A DNA stretch of 64,000 bases from Hyphomicrobiales bacterium. Lineage in GTDB: Bacteria; Pseudomonadota; Alphaproteobacteria; Rhizobiales; Rhizobiaceae. Shown here one piece after another: positions 16,319 through 26,521 of this stretch (within the stretch, counting starts at the first letter, position 1; each line of letters opens with the position of its first letter). Below the pieces are notes generated by a model. That model did not search any database and was not told where the DNA came from. It saw only the letters and a list, made by a program, of their open reading frames with translations. The position numbers and the translations under genes were made by a program. The stretch spans positions 248,001 through 312,000 of the forward strand of contig UBMI01000010.1 in NCBI GenBank assembly GCA_900466475.1, written 5' to 3'.

Positions 16319-16807
16319 ATGTCGATCGACGAGGATCTGATCCGTATTGCGGAACAGGAAAAGGCGTTGAGCTTCGATGCCTTCGATCTGACGACCGCTT
16401 GGCAGCTCGGCAAGCTCTTGCAGGAGCTCGCCACCGAACGCGGGCTCGGCATCGCGATTGATATCACGCTGCATTCCATGCCGGTCTTCTACGCGGCCTT
16501 GCCGGGCGTGACGCCTGATAACGTCAATTGGGTGCGCCGCAAGCGCAACATGGTGTTCCGCTATTTCCGCAGCAGCTACGCTTCCGGCCTCAAGCTGCAG
16601 AAGGAAGGCAAGACGGTCGAGGACAACGGTCTTTCCGGCACCGACTACGCGCCACATGGCGGCAGTTTCCCGATCAACGTCAAAGGCACGGGCTGCATCG
16701 GCGCCGTCACCGTCTCGGGCCTGCCGCAGCGGGACGATCACAACCTCGCGGTCGAAGCCTTGGCGCTGATTCTGGCGAAGGATCTCGATACGCTGCGGCT
16801 GGCGTAA
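16319..16807 (+). CDS. UPF0303 / heme-degrading-domain-like protein
   Basis: A 162-residue protein of the UPF0303 family, related to the HbpS/GlcG fold (DUF336). Recognisable parts are AFDLTTAWQLGKLL, FYAALPGVTPDNVNWVRRKRN, the AGHGGSFPI-like segment PHGGSFPINVKGTGCIGAVTVSGLPQ and the terminal NLAVEAL region. Biochemical role is unclear; some relatives bind heme. The ATG at 16319 has an AGAGGAGA site. It follows the racemase by 109 bp and may be the last operon gene. Confidence 0.78.
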   Translation: MSIDEDLIRIAEQEKALSFDAFDLTTAWQLGKLLQELATERGLGIAIDITLHSMPVFYAALPGVTPDNVNWVRRKRNMVFRYFRSSYASGLKLQKEGKTVEDNGLSGTDYAPHGGSFPINVKGTGCIGAVTVSGLPQRDDHNLAVEALALILAKDLDTLRLA

Positions 16808-16930
16808 ATGCTGCCGCATTTCTGACAAATAAAAGCCACGAAAAGCACAAGATCGCGATCCGTTCCCGGTGACTGACGTATTTCGTGACGATAAGGTGCG
16901 CCCGGTTTTGTAAGTTATTGCCGGGACGCC

Positions 16931-17554
16931 ATGTTACGTTTGCTCTTTGCCTTTCTTGCCATTGGTTTCAGCCTTTTCCTCGCCTCCTGCAATACGCTCT
17001 CGAAGGAAGAATGCGTCGCCGCCGATTGGCGGGTAATCGGTGAATCCGACGGCGCTGCCGGATACGAGCCGCAGGAGCGTTTTGCCGCGCATGCCAAGTC
17101 CTGCGAGCGGGTGAAGATCGTGCCCGACCAGACTATCTGGTATCAGGGCTATCAGGCAGGTCTCGTGCGCTATTGCACGCCGATGAGCGGCCTGATGCAC
17201 GGGCAGGCGGGTCACGGCTATTCCAATGTCTGCCCGCCGGAGACAGCGCCCGGTTTTCTGCGTGGCTACACGCTCGGCAACCGCCAGAATTCACAGCAGT
17301 CGCGGCTGAGTTCGCTTCAGAGCGACTACGGATCGAAGGAAGCCGAGATCGACGACCTGTCGCGCAAGCTCAAGGATGCGCCGGATGCAGACCGGCGCGA
17401 TATCCGCCGCCGGATGGACGATCTCGAAGACGATATGCGCCGCATCCGCAGAGAGCAGCGTGATGTTCAGGACGAACTCGACGATACCAGCGCGGAAGTG
17501 CAGTGGTTCCAGCAGAATCCGAACGCAGCGCCGCCTGCCATGCCTGGCTACTGA
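16931..17554 (+). CDS. DUF2799 lipoprotein
   Basis: A 207-residue predicted lipoprotein; the lipobox LASC puts the acylated cysteine at residue 20. The body matches DUF2799: ECVAADWRVIGESDGAAG, then RFAAHAKSCE, YQGYQAGLVRYCTP and RGYTLGNR. The last ~80 residues form a long charged coiled coil (KEAEIDDLSRKL onward). It probably sits in the outer membrane or on its inner face. Function is unknown. It converges on the AGE gene with a 10-bp gap. Confidence 0.8.
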   Translation: MLRLLFAFLAIGFSLFLASCNTLSKEECVAADWRVIGESDGAAGYEPQERFAAHAKSCERVKIVPDQTIWYQGYQAGLVRYCTPMSGLMHGQAGHGYSNVCPPETAPGFLRGYTLGNRQNSQQSRLSSLQSDYGSKEAEIDDLSRKLKDAPDADRRDIRRRMDDLEDDMRRIRREQRDVQDELDDTSAEVQWFQQNPNAAPPAMPGY

Positions 17555-17564
17555 GGCTTTCGCC

Positions 17565-18809
17565 TCAGAGCTTGCCGCCGCCTTCGCCAATGCCCTTCGT
17601 CAGGCTCCCCGTTGCCGGGAAGAGCGGGATGAGGCAGGCCTGCAGCGCGTGGTAGATGTCGCCCTTGCCGGGGAAGAGCGAGTGTGAGGGAACGAGGTCT
17701 TCCGTCAGTTCCTCGTGCCAGCCGCCATTCTCATGGTCGATGAAACTGCGCTCGATCACATTCCAGATCTTGCGGTAGCATTCTTCGTGATAATCGCTCG
17801 GCAGGTGCTCGTTGAGGAAGTGCGCGGCGGCAGCACCCTCGCAGGCCGGCCACCAGAGCTTGTTGCGCTTGGCCGGCTTGTCGGCCCAGTCGAGCGTATA
17901 GAAGAAGCCGCCCTTGTCGTTGTCCCAGCCAAGCACCATTGACTGCTCGAAGAGGGCTTTTGCCGCATCCGGCATCCAGTCGATCTTCTTGCCGCCGAGC
18001 GCCCAGAGCTGCAGGATGAGGCGGGTCCATTCCAGCCAGTGGCCGGGCGTCGTGCCGGCCGGGCGGAACATTTCGTTCGGATGATAGTAATCCTTATCGA
18101 GGTTCCATTCGGTATCGAAATGCTCGGCAACACGCCAGTCGACGGAACCGGCCGAACGGCGGATGACGAGATCGGCGATGCTTTCGGCCTTGGTGAGGTA
18201 ATCGCGGTCGCCTGTCGCCTCGAAGGCGGCCATTAGCGCTTCGGTCAGATGCATGTTGGAATTCTGGCCGCGATAGGTGCCGCCATCGAGAGGCTGCCAG
18301 TCGGCGGTGAACTCTTCGGCGATAGCGCCGTGCCTGGTTTCCCAGAACTTCGTGTTCAGGACCTCGGTAATATCGGTGAGCATGCCATCGGCGAGCGGAT
18401 GGCCGATCGTCTTTGCCGAAGAGGCGGCGAGAAGGACGAAAGCGTGGCCGTAGCCCTGCTTGTTGGAATCGACGGGACCGTTGTTGTCCAGCGACCAGAA
18501 GTAACCGCCGTTCTTGCGGTCACGATGCTGGTTCCAGATGTAGTTCATGCCGTGATCGACGACATCTGCGGCACCGGGGCGGCCGAGAAGCGTGCCGATC
18601 GAGAAGCAGTGCACGGCGCGCGAGGCAATATGGAGTGGCCGTACCTGGCCTTCGGCATTGAGCGGCTTGCCGGCGTCGTCGAGGTCGTAGAAGCCGCCTT
18701 TGGGATTGATGGAATTGTGCTGGAAGAAATCGAAGAGACCGTTGGCCTGCGAAAGCAGCCAGCCTCGGTGGTAGGCGCGGGTAGACCAGTTGCCGAGTGC
18801 AGGTGCCAT
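17565..18809 (-). CDS. AGE-family epimerase/isomerase
   Basis: A 414-residue cytoplasmic protein with the (alpha/alpha)6-barrel pattern of N-acylglucosamine 2-epimerases and mannose/glucose isomerases. Markers are KGGFYDLDDAGKPL near the start, RAVHCFSIGTLLG, the LTEALMAAFEATGD helix pair and GHWLEWTRLILQL. A GGAGGAG ribosome site precedes the ATG. The ligand is not defined; aldose-ketose isomerisation (for example mannose to fructose) is as likely as epimerisation of an N-acyl sugar. It stands alone, divergent from metH. Confidence 0.83.
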   Translation of the reverse strand: MAPALGNWSTRAYHRGWLLSQANGLFDFFQHNSINPKGGFYDLDDAGKPLNAEGQVRPLHIASRAVHCFSIGTLLGRPGAADVVDHGMNYIWNQHRDRKNGGYFWSLDNNGPVDSNKQGYGHAFVLLAASSAKTIGHPLADGMLTDITEVLNTKFWETRHGAIAEEFTADWQPLDGGTYRGQNSNMHLTEALMAAFEATGDRDYLTKAESIADLVIRRSAGSVDWRVAEHFDTEWNLDKDYYHPNEMFRPAGTTPGHWLEWTRLILQLWALGGKKIDWMPDAAKALFEQSMVLGWDNDKGGFFYTLDWADKPAKRNKLWWPACEGAAAAHFLNEHLPSDYHEECYRKIWNVIERSFIDHENGGWHEELTEDLVPSHSLFPGKGDIYHALQACLIPLFPATGSLTKGIGEGGGKL

Positions 18810-18922
18810 GATACTCCTCCGAATTCGTGCACAATGCCTTTAGGAAAACGCCTATATAGAGGTCGTGCGAGTCTGTCATCCGCCAAGGCTCGTAATGTCC
18901 CTAAAGCAACAGGCATATGTTG

Positions 18923-18942
18923 ACATAAAGATATCTTTATGT
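18923..18942. promoter_or_regulatory. SahR-like operator upstream of metH
   Basis: A perfect 20-bp palindrome built around ATAAAGATATCTTTAT, about 41 bp before the metH start and overlapping a TTGACA -35-like hexamer (18920-18925). The same 16-bp core recurs in front of the SahR-like regulator gene at 57062-57077. Confidence 0.75.
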
Positions 18943-18983
18943 GATTGGTCGTTTTCGATCTTGTAATATCAAGGAGCCTTCCC

Positions 18984-21900
18984 GTGTTCGATAATCTCTT
19001 TGGCCCCGAAGGGGGCAAGCGTGATGGCAGTGAAGTATTCGCGGCGCTGAAGAAGGCCGCCAGCGAACGCATTCTCGTCCTTGACGGTGCCATGGGCACG
19101 CAGATCCAGGGTTTGGGCTTCGATGAAGACCATTTCCGCGGTTCGCGTTTCATCGGCTGTGCCTGCCATCAGAAGGGCAATAACGACCTGCTGATCCTGT
19201 CGCAGCCGGACGCCATTGAAGAAATCCATTACAAATACGCCAAGGCCGGCGCCGATATCCTTGAGACCAACACCTTCTCCTCGACCCGCATCGCGCAGGC
19301 TGATTATGCGATGGAAGGCGAGGTCTATGCGCTGAACAAGGAAGGCGCCGAGATCGTGCGCCGCGCCGCGCAGCGTGCAGAGCGCGAGGATGGCAGGCGC
19401 CGTTTTGTCGCCGGCGCTATCGGCCCGACGAACCGCACGGCGTCCATCTCGCCTGACGTCAACAATCCTGGTTTCCGCGCCGTCACCTTTGACGATCTGC
19501 GTGATGCCTATGCCGAGCAGATCGATGGCCTGATCGACGGCGGCGCCGATATCATCCTGATCGAGACGATCTTCGACACGCTGAACGCCAAGGCTGCGAT
19601 CTTTGCCTGCGAAGAGCGTTTCGAGGCCAAGGGCATTCGCCTGCCGGTCATGATCTCCGGTACAATCACCGACCTTTCGGGGCGTACGCTTTCGGGCCAG
19701 ACGCCGACTGCCTTCTGGAATTCGGTGCGCCACGCCAATCCCTTTACGATCGGCCTCAACTGCGCGCTCGGTGCCAATGCGATGCGCCCACATCTGCAGG
19801 AGCTTTCTGGCGTTGCTGACACGTTCGTCTGCGCCTATCCGAATGCCGGCCTGCCGAACGAATTCGGCCAGTATGACGAGACGCCGGAACTGATGGCGGC
19901 GCAGATCGACAGCTTCGCCCGTGAAGGCCTCGTCAATATCGTCGGCGGCTGCTGCGGCTCGACGCCCGAACATATCCGCGTCATCGCCGAGACGGTGGCG
20001 AAGTACAAGCCGCGGCCGATCCCCGAGCATCGCCCCTTCATGTCGTTGTCGGGCCTCGAGCCCTTCGAGCTGACCAAGGACATTCCTTTCGTCAATGTCG
20101 GCGAGCGCACCAACGTCACCGGTTCGGCCAAGTTCCGCAAGCTGATCACCAATGCCGATTTCACGGCAGCGCTCGATGTCGCCCGCGACCAGGTCGAAAA
20201 CGGCGCTCAGGTAATCGACATCAACATGGACGAAGGCCTGATCGATTCCGAAAAGGCGATGGTCGAGTTCCTGAACCTGATCGCCGCCGAGCCTGACATC
20301 GCCCGCGTGCCTGTGATGATCGACTCGTCGAAGTTCTCGATCATCGAATCCGGCCTGAAGCGCGTTCAGGGCAAGGCGATCGTCAATTCGATCTCACTGA
20401 AGGAAGGGGAGGAGAATTTCCTCGCCCAGGCGCGCCTCCTGCATAACTACGGTGCGGCCGTCGTCGTCATGGCCTTCGACGAGACGGGGCAGGCCGATAG
20501 CTATCAGCGCAAGGTGGATATCTGCACGCGCGCCTACAAGCTGCTGACCGAGAAGGTTGGTTTCCCGCCCGAGGACATCATCTTCGACCCGAACATCTTC
20601 GCGGTCGCGACCGGTATCGAAGAGCACAATAATTACGGTGTCGACTTCATCGAAGCGACGCGCACGATCCGCAAGACGATGCCGCTCGTCCATATCTCAG
20701 GTGGTGTGTCGAACCTGTCCTTCTCCTTCCGCGGCAACGAGCCGGTGCGCGAAGCGATGCATGCCGTGTTCCTCTACCACGCCATCCAGGCGGGCATGGA
20801 CATGGGTATCGTCAATGCCGGCCAGCTTGCCGTTTATGACCAGATCGATCCGGAATTGCGCGAGGCTTGCGAAGACGTGGTGCTGAACCGCCGTCCTGAC
20901 GGAACAGAGCGGCTGCTGGAAGTGGCCGAGCGTTTCCGCGGTGCCGCCGGCAAGGAAGGCAAGGTTCAGGATCTCTCCTGGCGCGAATGGAGCGTTGCGA
21001 AGCGCCTCGAACATGCGCTAGTCAACGGCATCACCGAATATATCGAGGCCGATACCGAGGAAGCCCGCCAGCAGGCGGCGCGTCCGCTGCACGTCATCGA
21101 AGGGCCGCTGATGGCCGGCATGAACGTCGTCGGCGATCTCTTCGGGTCGGGCAAGATGTTCCTGCCGCAGGTGGTCAAGTCCGCCCGCGTCATGAAGCAG
21201 GCCGTAGCTGTTCTCCTTCCCTATATGGAAGAGGAGAAGCGGCTGAATGGCGGCGAGGAGCGCAAGTCCGCCGGCAAGATCCTGATGGCGACCGTCAAGG
21301 GCGACGTGCACGATATCGGCAAGAACATCGTCGGCGTCGTGCTCGCCTGCAACAATTACGAGATCATCGACCTCGGCGTGATGGTGCCGGCAACGAAGAT
21401 CCTGGAGACGGCTGTTGCAGAGAAGGTCGATGTTATCGGTCTTTCCGGCCTTATCACGCCGTCGCTTGACGAGATGGTGCATGTGGCTGCTGAAATGGAG
21501 CGGGAGGGCTTCGATATCCCGCTGCTGATCGGCGGGGCCACGACCAGTCGTGTGCATACCGCCGTCAAGATCCATCCGGGCTACAACAAAGGCCAGTCCA
21601 TTTACGTGACGGATGCCAGCCGTGCTGTCGGCGTCGTGTCCTCTCTGCTCTCGCCGGACGCCCGTCAGGGCTATATCGACGATATCAGGGCCGAATATGC
21701 CAAGGTCGCCGCTGCCCATGCGCGCAGCGAAGCCGAGAAGGTGCGTCTGCCGCTCACACGTGCCCGCGAGAACGCACAGAAGGTCGACTGGGCGGCCTAC
21801 AAGCCGACCAAGCCGAGCTTCCTCGGAACCAAGGTATTCGAAGATTACGATCTGGCCGACCTTGCCAAGTACATTGACTGGACGCCGTTCTTCCAGACCT

Positions 21901-22757
21901 GGGAGTTGCGCGGCCGCTACCCGGCGATCCTCGAAGACGAGAAGCAGGGCGAAGCAGCCCGCGCACTCTGGGCCGACGCCCAGGCGATGCTGAAGAAGAT
22001 CATCGACGAGAAGTGGTTCCGCCCGCGCGCCGTCATCGGATTCTGGCCGGCGGGTACCGTTGGCGACGATATCCGCCTATTCAAGGACGATGCGCGCAAG
22101 GAGGACTTGGCGACGTTCTACACGCTGCGCCAGCAGCTTTCGAAACGCGATGGCCGTCCGAACGTGGCGTTGTCGGACTTCGTCGCGCCCGTGGACAGCG
22201 GCGTGCAGGACTATGTCGGCGGCTTCGTAGTAACGGCGGGCTTCGAGGAGATCGCCATTGCCGAACGTTTCGAGCGTTCGAACGACGACTATTCCTCGAT
22301 CCTCGTAAAGGCGCTTGCCGACCGCTTCGCCGAAGCTTTCGCCGAATGCATGCATGAGCGCGTGCGCCGCGAATATTGGGGTTACGCCAAGGACGAGCAT
22401 CTCTCCAACGAGGACCTGATTACCGAGGCCTATGCCGGTATCCGTCCGGCACCCGGTTATCCGGCCCAGCCCGATCACACCGAGAAGAAGACCTTGTTCG
22501 GTCTTCTCGATGCGGAGAACACCGCTGGCGTGAAGCTGACCGAAAGCTATGCGATGTGGCCCGGCTCCTCAGTATCCGGCATCTATATCGGCCACCCGGA
22601 CTCCTACTATTTCGGTGTCGCCAAGGTGGAGCGCGATCAGGTCGAAGACTATGCCAAGCGCAAGGGCATGGATGTCACCGAGGTCGAGCGTTGGCTCGGA
22701 CCGGTGCTCAACTACGTACCGCGCAAGACTGCTGAAGAGATCGAAGACGCTGCCTGA
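18984..22757 (+). CDS. metH: Cobalamin-dependent methionine synthase
   Basis: About 1257 residues with all four MetH modules in order. The homocysteine domain (1-330) starts [13 protein letters not shown] and holds zinc-binding cysteines in LNCALGAN and VGGCCGST. The folate-binding domain (about 360-620) includes [14 protein letters not shown]. The cobalamin domain (about 660-890) has the lower-ligand motif DVHDIGKN near residue 775. The reactivation domain (about 920-1250) ends [17 protein letters not shown]. It transfers a methyl group from 5-methyl-THF to homocysteine. A GTG start at 18984 is chosen because AAGGAG lies 7 bases before it. Confidence 0.93.
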   Translation: MFDNLFGPEGGKRDGSEVFAALKKAASERILVLDGAMGTQIQGLGFDEDHFRGSRFIGCACHQKGNNDLLILSQPDAIEEIHYKYAKAGADILETNTFSSTRIAQADYAMEGEVYALNKEGAEIVRRAAQRAEREDGRRRFVAGAIGPTNRTASISPDVNNPGFRAVTFDDLRDAYAEQIDGLIDGGADIILIETIFDTLNAKAAIFACEERFEAKGIRLPVMISGTITDLSGRTLSGQTPTAFWNSVRHANPFTIGLNCALGANAMRPHLQELSGVADTFVCAYPNAGLPNEFGQYDETPELMAAQIDSFAREGLVNIVGGCCGSTPEHIRVIAETVAKYKPRPIPEHRPFMSLSGLEPFELTKDIPFVNVGERTNVTGSAKFRKLITNADFTAALDVARDQVENGAQVIDINMDEGLIDSEKAMVEFLNLIAAEPDIARVPVMIDSSKFSIIESGLKRVQGKAIVNSISLKEGEENFLAQARLLHNYGAAVVVMAFDETGQADSYQRKVDICTRAYKLLTEKVGFPPEDIIFDPNIFAVATGIEEHNNYGVDFIEATRTIRKTMPLVHISGGVSNLSFSFRGNEPVREAMHAVFLYHAIQAGMDMGIVNAGQLAVYDQIDPELREACEDVVLNRRPDGTERLLEVAERFRGAAGKEGKVQDLSWREWSVAKRLEHALVNGITEYIEADTEEARQQAARPLHVIEGPLMAGMNVVGDLFGSGKMFLPQVVKSARVMKQAVAVLLPYMEEEKRLNGGEERKSAGKILMATVKGDVHDIGKNIVGVVLACNNYEIIDLGVMVPATKILETAVAEKVDVIGLSGLITPSLDEMVHVAAEMEREGFDIPLLIGGATTSRVHTAVKIHPGYNKGQSIYVTDASRAVGVVSSLLSPDARQGYIDDIRAEYAKVAAAHARSEAEKVRLPLTRARENAQKVDWAAYKPTKPSFLGTKVFEDYDLADLAKYIDWTPFFQTWELRGRYPAILEDEKQGEAARALWADAQAMLKKIIDEKWFRPRAVIGFWPAGTVGDDIRLFKDDARKEDLATFYTLRQQLSKRDGRPNVALSDFVAPVDSGVQDYVGGFVVTAGFEEIAIAERFERSNDDYSSILVKALADRFAEAFAECMHERVRREYWGYAKDEHLSNEDLITEAYAGIRPAPGYPAQPDHTEKKTLFGLLDAENTAGVKLTESYAMWPGSSVSGIYIGHPDSYYFGVAKVERDQVEDYAKRKGMDVTEVERWLGPVLNYVPRKTAEEIEDAA

Positions 22758-22817
22758 TTGCGGAGTCTTTTCCGTCGCTTGAGGCGGCGTGCTCAGTCGT
22801 TGATTCAGTGAACGATG

Positions 22818-22856
22818 AAGCCGGGGAGTGATTCACTTTCCGGCTTTATCTTTTTG
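22818..22856 (+). terminator. Terminator after metH
   Basis: AAGCCGG...CCGGCTT with an AGTG/CACT inner stem gives a 13-bp stem (two G-T pairs) and a 3-nt loop (22818-22846), followed by TTATCTTTTT. It separates metH from the convergent GntR gene. Confidence 0.7.
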
Positions 22857-22870
22857 AATTGGAAGAAAAA

Positions 22871-23635
22871 TCAGGTCGCGCCAATCGTCAGCTCGGCGAC
22901 GAAGTCATAGGCGTCGCCGCGATAGAGCGAGCGAGTGAATTCCACCGCGCGGCCAGAGCCGAGATAGGAAATACGCTCGATGGAAAGTCCGGCCTGGCCG
23001 ACGGGCACGCCGAGAAGATGGGCGTCGGCTTCCTTCATGTTGGTGGCAGATATGCGCTGCACGGCGCGGACGGGGCGCACGCCGAGCCGCTCCAGCTCGG
23101 CATAGAGCGAATTGGTGACAGCAGAGGGATCGGGCAGGAATTCGCCCGATACGCTCGCATGTTCGATCGCCAGAGGCTGGTCGTCGGCGATGCGCAGGCG
23201 CGACAGGCGTGAAACCTTGATATCCGTGCCGAGGCCGAGGATCATCATCTCGTCGGGCGAGGGTGTGTGCACGCCCTTGTGCAGCCATTCGGAGCGGGCG
23301 GTCATACCGCGCCGGGCCATGTCTTCCGTAAAGGAGGTGAGCTGGGACAGGCGCTGTTCGACCCTGGACACCGGCTTGGCGACGAAGGTGCCGGAGCCGT
23401 GGCGGCGCACGAGCAGGCCGTCGGCTACGAGTTCGTCAATCGCCTTGCGCACAGTCACGCGGCTGACGGCCGCAAATTCGGCAATGTCGCGTTCCGGGGG
23501 CAGGGCATCGCCATGGGCGAGCGTGCCGGTGCGGACAGCCTCTTCCAGAGTACGGCGGAGCTTTACATAGAGGGGGCCAGTGCCGCCGGCCTGCAGGCGT
23601 TCGGGGGACAGAATGGAGGCGAGATCATCGGTCAT
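22871..23635 (-). CDS. GntR-family (HutC/UTRA-type) regulator, probable amino-sugar repressor
   Basis: A 254-residue regulator. The N-terminal winged helix covers PLYVKLRRTLEEAVRTGTL through VRKAIDELVADGLLVRRHGSGTFV, and the UTRA effector domain follows (LSRLRIADDQPLAIEHASV, ending RSLYRGDAYDFVAEL). Its ATG overlaps the kinase stop (ATGA), so both are made from one transcript. UTRA regulators of this type (NagQ/NagR/DasR) sense amino-sugar phosphates; the neighbouring kinase and sugar importer fit that. The likely operators are in the gap 24517-25046. Confidence 0.83.
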   Translation of the reverse strand: MTDDLASILSPERLQAGGTGPLYVKLRRTLEEAVRTGTLAHGDALPPERDIAEFAAVSRVTVRKAIDELVADGLLVRRHGSGTFVAKPVSRVEQRLSQLTSFTEDMARRGMTARSEWLHKGVHTPSPDEMMILGLGTDIKVSRLSRLRIADDQPLAIEHASVSGEFLPDPSAVTNSLYAELERLGVRPVRAVQRISATNMKEADAHLLGVPVGQAGLSIERISYLGSGRAVEFTRSLYRGDAYDFVAELTIGAT

Positions 23636-24516
23636 GCCACACCTCCCTGCCGGTCGTTCATCAGTTTGACGGCGAGATCGACCGCACCCTGCAGTGCATC
23701 GGCTTTCGGCTCTGCCAGCAACGTCTTGTGCCGATCCGCAAGCCAGGGATGGTAGGGTCTGGCAAGGCCGCCGAGCAGGCAGATCGTCGGGCATTCGGGC
23801 CATGAGAGCGCGTCGAGGCTCGCATCAATCGCATCTGCCGCCTCCCTGACGATTTCAATTGCGATCGCATCACCGGCCTCTGCAGCCTCGAATACTGTCG
23901 GTGCATATCGCGCGAAATCCCGGGGGCGGGCGGTATGGGCGAATTCGACGACTCGCTCGGGATCATTGCCATATTCGGCCATGATCTTCTCCGTCAGCGG
24001 TGAGGTGGCGCGAACCTTGTCATAGGCAAGCAGGGCCCTTTCCAGGAGGTCGCGGCCGAGGCGTGCGCCGCTTGCCTGATCGCCAACAATGGAACCCCAG
24101 CCGCCGATGCCGTGCAGCTTGCCCTCTCGGCGCGCATTGTAGACGGAGCCGGTTCCGACGGCGCCGACTATGCCGTCGGCATCGCCGAGTGCCCCTTGCA
24201 ACGATATCAGCGCATCGGTGACAACCCGGCCGTCACCAAAGGGCAAGGCCTTTTCGATGCGCGTGCCGTAATCGCCGACATTGGCGCCGGCAACGCCCAC
24301 GACTGCGGAGATTGTGGAAGCGGTTTCATCCCCAAATCCGGCGTCACGCAGCGCCTGGCGCGCGGATTCGACGATATTGACGAGAGAGTTTTCCAGATCG
24401 GAAAGGATGTTGGCAGGGCCAGCCTTGCCGAGGCCTATGACATTGCCCATTCTGTCCGCAACTGCTGCCCGGCAGCTTGTTCCGCCACCATCTATGCCGA
24501 TTGCAAGTTCCGTCAT
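23632..24516 (-). CDS. BadF/BadG-type sugar kinase (N-acetylglucosamine kinase-like)
   Basis: A 294-residue ASKHA-fold kinase. Phosphate-1 loop IGIDGGGTSCRAAVADRMG is at the N-terminus, phosphate-2 GAVGTGSVY is in the middle, and GGWGSIVGDQASGARLGRDLLERAL is characteristic of GlcNAc/glucosamine kinases of this family. It would phosphorylate the imported amino sugar with ATP. It is the first gene of a two-gene unit with the UTRA regulator and is divergent from the sugar importer. A CCGGAGG ribosome site precedes the ATG. Confidence 0.83.
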   Translation of the reverse strand: MTELAIGIDGGGTSCRAAVADRMGNVIGLGKAGPANILSDLENSLVNIVESARQALRDAGFGDETASTISAVVGVAGANVGDYGTRIEKALPFGDGRVVTDALISLQGALGDADGIVGAVGTGSVYNARREGKLHGIGGWGSIVGDQASGARLGRDLLERALLAYDKVRATSPLTEKIMAEYGNDPERVVEFAHTARPRDFARYAPTVFEAAEAGDAIAIEIVREAADAIDASLDALSWPECPTICLLGGLARPYHPWLADRHKTLLAEPKADALQGAVDLAVKLMNDRQGGVA

Positions 24517-25046
24517 CGGACCTCCGGTTAAGCCGTTCCCTTATGTTTTCTTATACAATACCAAAAAAATACCATTTACCAAGCAGAAATGACCGTGAAT
24601 TATGCCGTTTTTATCTTATTGATTTCAAACGATAAAAATTTTTAATGAATTTTCTCGGGTTCAGAAGTTAATTTTGGCTGGACAATTGGTATTTTTTTGG
24701 CCTTAATTCCGGAAAAGGGAACAGCGTATCGAAGCATGTGAAAACCGGCAAAGAAAAATAGCGCCGGCCATGTTTCGAGAAGGGTGCAGACGGTGATCGC
24801 AGGAGCCGGAATGGCTCGCGGAGGCGTGCGGTATCTTTCCAAGTTTTCCCTTATTTCAAGCGCCCGGTTCAGCGTATCGGGAGGGCGCACCGTTCGGCCG
24901 GAGGCTAGCGTCCTTCGTGTCGGCAGAGCTTCAGGGCCGCCAGTCTTGGCGGCTCTAAAAGGGGCGTTGGGTGTTTCCTCAGGCACGCCAACCGCTTGTT
25001 TCAGACCGAAAACAGCGCCTAGCGGCGCGTAAAACAGGAGAGGGAA
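24517..25046. promoter_or_regulatory. Divergent control region of the amino-sugar locus
   Basis: A 530-bp gap with no supported gene and an AT-rich core (24540-24720). The 14-mer TGGTATTTTTTTGG occurs exactly twice in opposite orientation: 24574-24561 on the minus strand, facing the kinase gene, and 24687-24700 on the plus strand, facing the importer. The minus copy extends to two direct TGGTATT units. These are likely sites for the UTRA regulator. The part from 24780 to 25030 is GC-richer and shows no recognisable element. Confidence 0.6.
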
Positions 25047-26306
25047 ATGAAAAACACTGCTCTAAAAAGTTTGCTGCTTGCCTCCAGCCTGCTGTCGTCA
25101 GCCGGCCTCGTTCATGCCGCCGACGTGACGCTCACCGTCGAAAGCTGGCGTAACGACGACCTGCAGATCTGGCAGGAAAAGATCATCCCGGCTTTCGAAG
25201 CCAAGAACCCGGGCATCAAGATCGTCTTCTCGCCGACCGCCCCGACTGAATACAACGCTTCGCTGAATGCCAAGCTCGATGCCGGTTCCGCAGGCGACAT
25301 CATCACCTGCCGTCCGTTCGACGCTTCGCTCGAACTCTTCAACAAGAAGCAGCTCGTCGATCTCACCAGCCTTTCCGGCATGGAAAACTTCTCGCCGGTC
25401 GCCAAGGCTGCATGGTCGACGGACGACGGCAAGTCGACCTTCTGCGTGCCGATGGCTTCGGTCATCCATGGCTTCATCTACAACAAGGATGCCTTCGACA
25501 AGCTCGGCATCGCTATTCCGAAGACGGAAGACGAGTTCTTCGCAGCCCTCGACAAGATCAAGGCTGACGGCACCTACATCCCGCTCGCCATGGGCACGAA
25601 GGATCTCTGGGAAGCCGCAACCATGGGCTACCAGAACATCGGCCCGAACTACTGGAAGGGTGAAGAGGGTCGCGAAGCCCTGATCTCTGGCAAGCAGAAG
25701 CTCACCGACGCCGACTGGGTCAAGCCCTATGAAGAGCTTGCCAAGTGGAAGCCCTATCTCGGCGACGGTTTCGAAGCCCAGACCTACTCGGATAGCCAGA
25801 ACCTCTTCACGCTCGGCCGCGCCGCCATCTACCCGGCCGGTTCGTGGGAAATCGCGCTGTTCAACACGCAGGCTCAGTTCAAGATGGGCGCCTTCCCGCC
25901 GCCGGTTCCGAAGGCTGGCGACCAGGGCTACATCTCCGACCATCCGGATATCGGCGTTGCCCTGAATGCCAAGAGCACGCACCAGGAAGAAGCCAAGAAG
26001 TTTCTCACCTGGGTTGCTTCGCCTGAGTTTGCCGATATCTACGCAAACTCGCTGCCGGGCTTCTTCAGCCTGAACTCCAACCCGGTCAAGATGAGCGATC
26101 CGCTCGCTCAGGAATTCGTTTCCTGGCGCGGTCCGTACAAGTCGACCGTCCGCTCGACCTATCAGATCCTGTCGCGCGGTACGCCGAACCTCGAAAACGA
26201 GACCTGGGTTGAATCGGCCAACGTCATCAACGGCACGGACACTCCGGCCGTCGCTGCCGAAAAGCTCCAGAAGGGGCTCGACAGCTGGTACAAGCCGGGC
26301 AAGTAA
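25047..26306 (+). CDS. Sugar ABC importer substrate-binding protein
   Basis: A 419-residue family-1 sugar-binding protein with a Sec signal peptide (MKNTALKSLLLASSLLSSAG, cleavage likely after VHAA). The mature part starts VTLTVESWRNDDLQIWQEKIIPAF and shows the family segments YNKDAFDKLGI, FTLGRAAIYPAGSWEI and EAKKFLTWVASPEFADIYA. It delivers a sugar to the permease pair downstream. With the linked kinase and UTRA regulator, N-acetylglucosamine or a related amino sugar is the likely ligand, but this is inferred. GAGAGGG precedes the ATG. Confidence 0.88.
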   Translation: MKNTALKSLLLASSLLSSAGLVHAADVTLTVESWRNDDLQIWQEKIIPAFEAKNPGIKIVFSPTAPTEYNASLNAKLDAGSAGDIITCRPFDASLELFNKKQLVDLTSLSGMENFSPVAKAAWSTDDGKSTFCVPMASVIHGFIYNKDAFDKLGIAIPKTEDEFFAALDKIKADGTYIPLAMGTKDLWEAATMGYQNIGPNYWKGEEGREALISGKQKLTDADWVKPYEELAKWKPYLGDGFEAQTYSDSQNLFTLGRAAIYPAGSWEIALFNTQAQFKMGAFPPPVPKAGDQGYISDHPDIGVALNAKSTHQEEAKKFLTWVASPEFADIYANSLPGFFSLNSNPVKMSDPLAQEFVSWRGPYKSTVRSTYQILSRGTPNLENETWVESANVINGTDTPAVAAEKLQKGLDSWYKPGK

Positions 26307-26319
26307 GGTTTTGAAGGTG

Positions 26320-26344
26320 AGGGGCGGCCTATTGGGCTGCCCCT
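26320..26344 (+). other. Strong hairpin between binding-protein and permease genes
   Basis: AGGGGCGGCC-TATTG-GGCTGCCCCT: a 10-bp stem with one G-T pair and a 5-nt loop, 13 bp after the binding-protein stop. There is no T-tract. Such hairpins protect the upstream message, giving more binding protein than permease. The rest of the 215-bp gap shows no gene. Confidence 0.6.
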
Positions 26345-26521
26345 TATCGGCCTGCCGGCCATCTTGTCCCGCGAGGGGCAAGAGACTCGCAGCCGCCTCC
26401 TGGCCCGTGGTTTTCAGGTATGGGCATGGTCCGGCTCTCCGAAGAAGGAGAGGGGAATGAGGGGCAAGATTTCCACCTGCGCTGCGCCTGATGGTCCAGC
26501 CAATAAAAACAGGCAAAAGCC

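Noticed and set aside
18945..18983. Upstream ATG for metH
   Set aside because: It would start inside the operator-promoter region; the GTG at 18984 has an AAGGAG at ideal spacing.
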